A stretch of DNA of 10,672 nucleotides from JBMORO01 sp049322295 (GTDB lineage Bacteria > Patescibacteriota > Minisyncoccia > RBG-13-40-8-A). A model generated the notes under the pieces. That model was not told the origin of the DNA. It searched no databases and worked only from the letters and a program-made list of their open reading frames with translations. The stretch lies in contig JBMORO010000037.1 in NCBI GenBank assembly GCA_049322295.1, forward strand, positions 1-10,672, given 5' to 3'. Positions 7,207 through 10,672 of the stretch are shown here, piece after piece (position 1 is the stretch's first letter; the number at the start of each line of letters is the position of its first letter). A program made the position numbers and the translations under genes.

Positions 7207-7437
7207 TTAAGGTTCAAAATATTCGCCTCTATACCTCTTCACCTCTTCCTGCGGAAGTTCAATAACAACTAATTGTTTTCTGCTGAGCGCTTCAATAAAA
7301 TTGACGTTTGCTTTAATAATCTTTACAGAAAGCTGTCTAGGTTTTTCTGACACTCCCTTGATGCTTAATACATTATGCATTACGCCATCAAGATCAAATC
7401 TCGCTCCATTTTTTAAAATATATAATTTTCCAAACAT
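7207..7437 (-). CDS. Small protein of unknown function (76 aa)
   Basis: I do not recognise this family. The gene is supported by its signals rather than by homology. A perfect AAGGAGG lies 6 nt before ATG 7437, a consensus -35/extended -10 promoter lies just upstream, and a terminator follows the stop. The 76-aa product is soluble-looking and basic in the middle, without signal peptide or membrane helix. It starts MFGKLYILKNGARFDLDGV and has an acidic/aromatic tail (RYRGEYFEP). A short beta-rich fold is plausible from the alternating hydrophobic pattern, but that is a guess. It is transcribed divergently from the tRNA cluster and convergently to the redox gene. It is one of only two genes here with a strong Shine-Dalgarno. 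Confidence 0.75.
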   Translation of the reverse strand: MFGKLYILKNGARFDLDGVMHNVLSIKGVSEKPRQLSVKIIKANVNFIEALSRKQLVVIELPQEEVKRYRGEYFEP

Positions 7438-7443
7438 TTTCTA

Positions 7444-7450
7444 CCTCCTT
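7444..7450 (-). promoter_or_regulatory. Strong Shine-Dalgarno of the 76-aa gene
   Basis: Minus-strand AAGGAGG lies 6 nt before the ATG, which fixes that start. Most other genes in the window lack such a site. Confidence 0.85.
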
Positions 7451-7463
7451 GATATCGAATTTT

Positions 7464-7492
7464 ATATTATCATACAATAAAAATGATGTCAA
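7464..7492 (-). promoter_or_regulatory. Promoter of the 76-aa gene
   Basis: Minus-strand TTGACA (7492-7487), a 17-bp spacer and TAATAT (7469-7464), preceded by TGA to give an extended -10. The predicted start leaves a leader of about 20 nt containing the Shine-Dalgarno. Confidence 0.8.
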
Positions 7493-7497
7493 GAGTT

Positions 7498-7526
7498 TTG
7501 ACTTAGAATTTTGTTTAGTGTAATAT
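7498..7526 (+). promoter_or_regulatory. Promoter of the tRNA cluster
   Basis: TTGACT (7498-7503), 17 bp, TAATAT (7521-7526). Its -35 box lies only 5 bp from the -35 box of the divergent 76-aa gene, so the two promoters stand back to back and polymerases may compete. The predicted start near 7533 gives a leader of about 80 nt before tRNA-Arg. Confidence 0.7.
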
Positions 7527-7543
7527 ATGATTATATAATTGTT

Positions 7544-7566
7544 GCCCTTGTGGTATAACGGACCCC
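7544..7566 (+). pseudogene. Possible 5'-half tRNA remnant
   Basis: The stretch GCCCTTGTGGTATAACGG looks like the acceptor 5' strand plus D-arm of a tRNA, including the GG pair of the D-loop. It lies in the tRNA transcript leader on the same strand. No anticodon arm, GTTCGA T-arm or matching CAAGGGC follows. The sequence runs instead into a short palindrome at 7571-7591. It may be a tRNA gene truncated by a repeat, or a chance likeness. Confidence 0.35.
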
Positions 7567-7570
7567 GAAA

Positions 7571-7591
7571 AAATTTTGCTTCGCAAAATTT
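7571..7591. repeat. Short perfect palindrome in the tRNA leader
   Basis: AAATTTTGC-TTC-GCAAAATTT has perfect 9-bp arms and a 3-nt loop. There is no U-tract of terminator type. It may be a processing hairpin ahead of tRNA-Arg or a copy of a dispersed palindromic repeat; only one copy is in the window. Confidence 0.6.
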
Positions 7592-7612
7592 AACGTGGCA
7601 AGTAACACTTAC

Positions 7613-7686
7613 GCCCCTGTAGCTCAACTGGATAGAGCATCTGTCTTCGGAACAGAGGGTTGAGGGTTCGAATCCTTCCAGGGGCA
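7613..7686 (+). tRNA. tRNA-Arg (anticodon TCG)
   Basis: The full cloverleaf can be drawn. Acceptor GCCCCTG pairs with CAGGGGC (7679-7685), anticodon stem TCTGT/ACAGA encloses loop CTTCGGA with anticodon TCG at 7647-7649, and T-arm GAGGG-TTCGAAT-CCTTC has one G-U pair. The discriminator is A at 7686. CCA is not encoded, so the CCA enzyme is needed. It reads CGA and, by wobble, possibly other CGN codons. Confidence 0.96.
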
Positions 7687-7689
7687 AAC

Positions 7690-7761
7690 GCCTCCATAGC
7701 TTAATGGTAAAGCTACCGCCTCTTAAGCGGGAGATTTCAGGTTCGAGTCCTGATGGGGGCA
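7690..7761 (+). tRNA. tRNA-Lys (anticodon CTT)
   Basis: Acceptor GCCTCCA pairs with TGGGGGC (7754-7760, one T-G pair), D-arm is GCTT/AAGC, anticodon loop CTCTTAA gives CTT at 7722-7724, and T-arm TCAGG/CCTGA is perfect. The 27-43 pair at the top of the anticodon stem is an A-G mismatch. No encoded CCA. It begins 3 nt after tRNA-Arg, so the two are surely co-transcribed. It reads AAG. Confidence 0.94.
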
Positions 7762-7763
7762 AA

Positions 7764-7792
7764 TTGACACAAGATTTTTAAAAATCTATATT
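7764..7792 (+). promoter_or_regulatory. Promoter of tRNA-Lys(TTT)
   Basis: TTGACA (7764-7769), 17 bp, TATATT (7787-7792). The predicted start is within about three bases of the first base of the tRNA at 7802. The spacer is largely a perfect palindrome AGATTTTTAAAAATCT (7772-7787), which with the following T-run may also weakly terminate the upstream tRNA transcript. Confidence 0.7.
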
Positions 7793-7801
7793 TTTAATTA
7801 A

Positions 7802-7872
7802 GCCCCCATAGCTTAGTGGTAAAGCAACGGCCTTTTAAGCCGCTGATCTGGGTTCGATTCCTAGTGGGGGCA
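7802..7872 (+). tRNA. tRNA-Lys (anticodon TTT)
   Basis: Acceptor GCCCCCA pairs with TGGGGGC (7865-7871), D-arm is GCTT/AAGC, anticodon loop CTTTTAA gives TTT at 7834-7836, and T-arm is CTGGG/CCTAG with one G-T pair. Like the neighbouring Lys tRNA it has a mismatched 27-43 position (A-C). Discriminator A at 7872, no encoded CCA. The 5' half closely resembles tRNA-Lys(CTT), suggesting a duplication origin. It reads AAA and AAG. Confidence 0.95.
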
Positions 7873-7875
7873 TTA

Positions 7876-7912
7876 AATCAAAAAAAGGACAATTTTTGTC
7901 CTTTTTTTGATT
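7876..7912 (+). terminator. Terminator of the tRNA cluster
   Basis: Perfect 17-bp arms (7876-7892 and 7896-7912) surround a TTT loop. The core is GGACAA/TTGTCC flanked by A7 and T7 runs, giving the A-tract/hairpin/U-tract form of an intrinsic terminator. It starts 3 nt after the tRNA and is symmetric enough to work both ways. Confidence 0.92.
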
Positions 7913-7918
7913 GCGGAC

Positions 7919-7947
7919 TTGACAGATTATCTGGGATACGCTATAAT
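7919..7947 (+). promoter_or_regulatory. Full-consensus promoter of the 402-aa membrane protein gene
   Basis: TTGACA (7919-7924) and TATAAT (7942-7947) with a 17-bp spacer form an exact consensus housekeeping promoter, the strongest in the window. The predicted start near 7954 gives a leader of about 80 nt. Confidence 0.9.
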
Positions 7948-7954
7948 TATAATG

Positions 7955-8030
7955 TTATTAAGATGGGCTTAATAATCTCGGCCACGAGAGGGTCGCGGTA
8001 AACAGAACCTAAAAACTTTTAAAGGAGGTT
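7955..8030 (+). promoter_or_regulatory. Structured 5' leader with strong Shine-Dalgarno
   Basis: Two hairpins lie at the start of the predicted transcript: TTATTAAG-ATGGG-CTTAATAA (7955-7975) and TCTCG-GCCA-CGAGA (7976-7989). The Shine-Dalgarno AAAGGAGG (8021-8028) sits 7 nt before the ATG. AACCT (8006-8010) could pair with AGGTT (8026-8030) and partly hide the site. A stabilising 5' hairpin is likely; translational control is speculative. Confidence 0.55.
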
Positions 8031-8035
8031 ATAAA

Positions 8036-9244
8036 ATGAAACTTTTTGTCTCTGAGACAAAGGTTCAGGATGCTGTTATCCCGATTCGGTGGTGTTTGAA
8101 TCGAAAAGAGCTCGAAGAGCTCAAAGAGCGTGGGGCAGAAAATCCTCATTTACTTCTTGTCACTGTGCATGACAAAAAGGAGGTAGACCGTTATCTTATT
8201 CCCCTCAACCAAATGCTCGCCTATATCCAATTCCACAAACCAGGCGAGAACCGGATTCTGGCCACTGTTGCCTGGTGGTGGGAAGGTAAGACGGATAAGC
8301 TTAAGGGGTATTTCTTGGAGCGGAGCTCGTATGGTGGTTATGAGCATAGTATCTTGGATTACGAGAAGAAAAATTTCCACTCAGATCTCGAAGGTCATCG
8401 ACTTGGGCAGCAAACCGAGATAACTGTCGTCGTTCCAGCCGAACTCTTTGCCAAAGAACCACCAAGCTGGGAGAGAAAGTGGGTTAATCTCTGGTTTGAA
8501 ACCAGGTCCCGAGACCAGTGTCAGTACAGACGGCGACGGATGATTGCCTACACAATCCAACCACCACTTGTGCTGCTCTTCACGGTCTTCATCAGCGTCT
8601 TCCGTTTCCTGGCAGCCAGTGTACTCCTCTTTCTTGGTAAGCGGGGAGTGGATTTAAAACCAATTATCCATCCCTTTTGGTATCACTCCGACGATGTTTG
8701 GAAGTACACTAAAGCCTCGGTGTTCTCGCGAAATGCCAAAGGCAAGAAACGACACTGGCTCATTACCTTTTTTAGTCCACCAGTTTTCCTGGGATTTCTT
8801 GCAATTGTGATAGGTGCAAGATTTATCTTCCCATCCCTCTTTCCCCTCTTTACTTTGCAATGGTGGTACTACCCACTTGGTGCTTTAATCGTTATGGTGG
8901 GAATCGCAGTCGTCGTATACGCGCTTTTTGCTCTGGTCTTTTTTATTCCGTACTCTCTTGCCACACTTATCTTGCGACTACTTAAAGTTGCGGTGGTGAA
9001 ACCCTGGTCAGAGCAGAGAAAAGCAAGGTGGGAACAAGCGAGGGAGAAAAAAGAAGAGAAAGAATGGAAAGAAACAGAAAAGAGACGCAGGGTGGAAGAA
9101 CAAAGGCGCGCTGAACTAGAACAACTACTGGCCTGCGATGGCGAATTCACGCCCAAGCTCAGCGCCCTACCAAAAGAAAAGCAGACCTTTTATTTGAGGT
9201 TTCAAGACCTCAAAGCAAGGGTCTGCAAACCCTATGCCCGGTAA
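8036..9244 (+). CDS. Multi-pass membrane protein of unknown function (402 aa)
   Basis: I do not recognise this family. Residues 1-170 are soluble-looking and rich in charged and aromatic residues (VAWWWEG near 78-84), ending in a basic RRRR stretch (165-168). Hydrophobic segments follow at about 175-200, 244-272 and 280-318, the last long enough for one or two helices. After PW at 323-324 comes a highly charged Lys/Glu/Arg helix, probably coiled coil (about 326-366), then a short tail with C367 and C397. No enzyme motif is seen. The start is fixed by a strong Shine-Dalgarno. Its own consensus promoter and intrinsic terminator make it a single-gene unit. Base composition is visibly more G+C-rich than the flanking genes, and codons ending in C are frequent. 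This suggests either high expression with selected codons or acquisition by transfer; no mobility gene is nearby. Confidence 0.85.
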   Translation: MKLFVSETKVQDAVIPIRWCLNRKELEELKERGAENPHLLLVTVHDKKEVDRYLIPLNQMLAYIQFHKPGENRILATVAWWWEGKTDKLKGYFLERSSYGGYEHSILDYEKKNFHSDLEGHRLGQQTEITVVVPAELFAKEPPSWERKWVNLWFETRSRDQCQYRRRRMIAYTIQPPLVLLFTVFISVFRFLAASVLLFLGKRGVDLKPIIHPFWYHSDDVWKYTKASVFSRNAKGKKRHWLITFFSPPVFLGFLAIVIGARFIFPSLFPLFTLQWWYYPLGALIVMVGIAVVVYALFALVFFIPYSLATLILRLLKVAVVKPWSEQRKARWEQAREKKEEKEWKETEKRRRVEEQRRAELEQLLACDGEFTPKLSALPKEKQTFYLRFQDLKARVCKPYAR

Positions 9245-9261
9245 ATCCTGAATCAGTTTCC

Positions 9262-9303
9262 GAGCCCCTCGTGGAATCCGTTCCACTCGGGGCTCATTTT
9301 TTT
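9262..9303 (+). terminator. Intrinsic terminator of the 402-aa gene
   Basis: GAGCCCC (9262-9268) pairs with GGGGCTC (9289-9295), and GTGGA (9271-9275) with TCCAC (9282-9286). A 2x2 internal mismatch and a 6-nt loop complete the hairpin, which is followed by A and seven T residues. Confidence 0.93.
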
Positions 9304-9311
9304 ATTTTTCA

Positions 9312-9340
9312 TTGCCAAAAGAGGATTTTTGAGGTATTAT
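9312..9340 (+). promoter_or_regulatory. Putative promoter of cca
   Basis: TTGCCA (9312-9317), 17 bp, TATTAT (9335-9340); each box has one departure from consensus. The predicted start near 9347 places the whole repeat/hairpin region in the 5' leader of cca, about 130 nt long. Confidence 0.6.
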
Positions 9341-9343
9341 TTA

Positions 9344-9461
9344 ATTGGAAATTGGCTGTGTAGAAATTGGAAATTGGTAATGGAAACTGGAAATTAGAAA
9401 TTAATTATTTTTTCTATTTTCTATTTTCTAACTTCTATTACTAATTTCTATTTTCTATATA
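9344..9461 (+). repeat. Short-unit repeats forming a long imperfect hairpin before cca
   Basis: The left half (about 9344-9402) repeats GGAAATTGG- and AGAAATT-like units. The right half (about 9411-9461) repeats TTTCTATTTTCTA-like units and is their approximate reverse complement over roughly 40 positions. Over the best 20-position stretch 17 match, and two of the three differences become G-U pairs in plus-strand RNA. No gene is seen between 9245 and 9477. Either a repeat expansion or a leader RNA structure of cca. Confidence 0.6.
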
Positions 9462-9477
9462 ACTAATTTCAAAATAC

Positions 9478-10672
9478 ATGACAATTCCTAAAGAAGTTAA
9501 TTTAATAATGGAGAAGTTGATTAAAAATGGCTTTCAATCCTATATTGTTGGTGGTTGTGTTCGGGATTTATTAAGAAATGTTAAACCCCTTGATTGGGAT
9601 ATTACCACTAATGCCAAGCCAGAAAAAATTCAAAAACTATTTAAAAAATCTTTTTACGAGAATAAATTTGGGACAGTTACGGTTATTACCAATTCTAAAG
9701 ACAAGACCCTGAAGACCATTGAAATCACCCCATTTAGGTTAGAAGGAAAATATAGCGACAAAAGACATCCTGATGAAATAAAATTTGCCAAAACAGTAGA
9801 AGAGGATTTGGCGAGGAGAGATTTTACAGTAAATGCGATAGCTCTTCAATTTGGGGATCTCCGAGGTCCCGAAATTAAGAAAAATAATATTAGGACCTCG
9901 GAGGTCCTAAATATTATTGATCCTTTTAACGGACAAAAAGACATAAAAGACAAAATTATTCGGGCCGTGGGCAAAGCTGATGATAGATTTAATGAAGATG
10001 CCCTAAGAATGATTCGGGCTGTTAGATTTGCTACCACCTTAGATTTTTTTATTGAAGAGAAAACCCTGAAAGCCATCCAAAAAAATGCTGGTTGGATTCA
10101 GGCAATTTCTAAAGAAAGAGTTAGAGGTGAGATAATTAAAATTTTTGAGTCAAATCAACCAGTTAAAGGAATAGAATTATTGAGAGAAAGTAAATTACTC
10201 GGCTATATTTTACCTGAATTAGAAAAAGGGGTTGGGGTGAGCCAGAACAAGGATCATATTTATGATATTTATGAACATTCTGTTAGGTCTTTACAAGTAG
10301 CTGCTGATAAAAAATTTAATTTGGAAGTGAGATTTGCTGCCCTTTTTCATGATATTGGCAAACCAGAAACCAAAGCAGGCGAAGGCCCTGATTCTACTTT
10401 TTATAATCATGATTATGTTGGGGCGAAATTTACTGCTCGGATTTTGAGCAGATTGAAATTTCCTAATAAATTTATTGATAAAGTGGTTTTATTGGTTAGA
10501 AATCATATGTTTGTATCTGACCCAGAAAGATTGACTGAAGCCGGGGCAAGGAGATTGATTGCCAGGGTTGGTAAAGAAAATATTCCTGATTTGATAAATT
10601 TAAGAATTGCTGATAGATTGGGAATGGGCAGACCAAAAGAAAGACCATATCGTCTAAGAACTATTGAATATA
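9478..10672 (+). CDS. cca: CCA-adding tRNA nucleotidyltransferase with HD domain, 3' end cut by the window
   Basis: The frame stays open for 398 codons to the window edge. The head domain has YIVGGCVRDLL at 22-32, the catalytic pair D39 and D41 in PLDWD, the RxxGxYxDxRHP motif (87-98), DLARRDFTVNAI at 110-121, and RFNEDALRMIRAVRFA at 170-185. Then come the ISKERVRGE neck motif (210-218) and an HD domain with HIYDIYEHSV (260-269), LFHDIGKP (289-296), H311 and NHM (342-344). The enzyme adds and repairs the 3' CCA of tRNAs, which matches the lack of encoded CCA in all three tRNAs here. Start ATG 9478 gives the usual N-terminus; no Shine-Dalgarno is visible. Between NAIA (119-122) and DPFNG (148-152) the protein is about 16 residues longer than the usual family spacing, because of a palindromic insertion. 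It might be called a poly(A) polymerase by weak homology, but CCA activity is far more likely. Confidence 0.95.
   Translation, partial: MTIPKEVNLIMEKLIKNGFQSYIVGGCVRDLLRNVKPLDWDITTNAKPEKIQKLFKKSFYENKFGTVTVITNSKDKTLKTIEITPFRLEGKYSDKRHPDEIKFAKTVEEDLARRDFTVNAIALQFGDLRGPEIKKNNIRTSEVLNIIDPFNGQKDIKDKIIRAVGKADDRFNEDALRMIRAVRFATTLDFFIEEKTLKAIQKNAGWIQAISKERVRGEIIKIFESNQPVKGIELLRESKLLGYILPELEKGVGVSQNKDHIYDIYEHSVRSLQVAADKKFNLEVRFAALFHDIGKPETKAGEGPDSTFYNHDYVGAKFTARILSRLKFPNKFIDKVVLLVRNHMFVSDPERLTEAGARRLIARVGKENIPDLINLRIADRLGMGRPKERPYRLRTIEY
9854..9918. repeat. In-frame palindromic insertion inside cca
   Basis: Two palindromes lie within the coding frame. The first is GGGATCT-CCG-AGGTCCC (9854-9870). The second has arms 9883-9899 and 9901-9918 (core AGGACCTC-G-GAGGTCCT), pairing about 17 bp with one bulged base. 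The two share CCGAGGTCC in opposite orientation. They encode residues about 126-147, which correspond to the extra length relative to typical CCA enzymes. The reading frame is not broken. Confidence 0.75.

Noticed and set aside
7394..7762. A 122-aa minus-strand reading frame across the tRNA cluster
   Set aside because: It is the antisense of tRNA-Arg and tRNA-Lys (peptides such as SGLEPEISRLRGG are typical of translated tRNA complement), and it overlaps the real 76-aa gene and its promoter.
7613..7872. tRNA cluster as attachment site of an integrated element carrying the 402-aa gene
   Set aside because: No integrase is present and no direct repeat of a tRNA 3' end was found downstream in the window.
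7816..8001. A 61-aa plus-strand reading frame
   Set aside because: It runs through tRNA-Lys(TTT), its terminator and the next promoter, and has no ribosome-binding site.
8869..9156. A 95-aa minus-strand serine-rich frame
   Set aside because: Shadow of the Lys/Glu/Arg coiled-coil region of the 402-aa gene, with low-complexity composition.
9344..9461. CRISPR-like array
   Set aside because: Units are 7-9 bp without unique spacers and the two halves are complementary, so it is a simple repeat/hairpin.
1..10672. Recoding of UGA as in some Patescibacteria lineages
   Set aside because: No conserved gene contains an in-frame TGA; all run to normal stops or to the window edge.

Overview
The window looks like a piece of a Patescibacteria (Candidate Phyla Radiation) chromosome, most likely Parcubacteria-like. 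The supports are AT-rich sequence, very compact gene packing, housekeeping genes mostly without Shine-Dalgarno sites, tRNA genes without encoded CCA, and a proline-rich one-helix membrane protein of a style common in that group. The phylum is inferred; no rRNA is present to prove it. No in-frame TGA interrupts any gene, so the standard bacterial code applies.

Left part, minus strand (1-5930): an operon reads leftward from a strong promoter at 5925-5953. It holds rpsO (ribosomal protein S15), a NYN/LabA-type nuclease-like gene, pnp (polynucleotide phosphorylase) and a one-helix membrane protein of unknown function. The classical rpsO-pnp pairing is kept, but a second probable RNA-processing gene sits between the two. 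A 15-bp stem-loop lies in front of pnp. Further left is comM (YifB-type AAA+ Mg-chelatase-like ATPase of the DNA uptake/recombination pathway). Its GTG start lies at the edge of a 135-bp inverted-repeat structure, and another perfect 16-bp inverted repeat follows its stop codon.

Middle (5918-7912): rpsO is divergent from a secreted/membrane thiol-disulfide protein, a CPHC thioredoxin-like domain fused to a DsbD/CcdA-like membrane domain. Both genes have TATAAT exactly 7 nt before ATG, which predicts leaderless mRNAs. A bidirectional terminator separates the redox gene from a convergent 76-aa gene of unknown function with a strong SD. Then comes a rightward tRNA cluster: Arg(TCG), Lys(CTT) and Lys(TTT). 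It has its own promoters, a possible truncated tRNA remnant in its leader and a strong terminator.

Right part (7919-10672): a self-contained expression cassette holds a 402-aa multi-pass membrane protein of unknown function. It has a perfect TTGACA-17-TATAAT promoter, a structured leader, a strong SD and a strong terminator, and its base composition is richer in G+C than its neighbours. The window ends inside cca, the tRNA CCA-adding enzyme with HD domain, which fits tRNAs that lack encoded CCA. The cca gene has a predicted long hairpin leader made of short repeats. It also carries an in-frame palindromic insertion between the head-domain motifs.

Taken together, the recognisable genes are mostly RNA metabolism and translation (S15, PNPase, NYN protein, tRNAs, CCA enzyme), plus DNA uptake and envelope redox. 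The least explained items are the 402-aa cassette, the 76-aa gene, the NYN insertion in rpsO-pnp and the palindromic insertion in cca.
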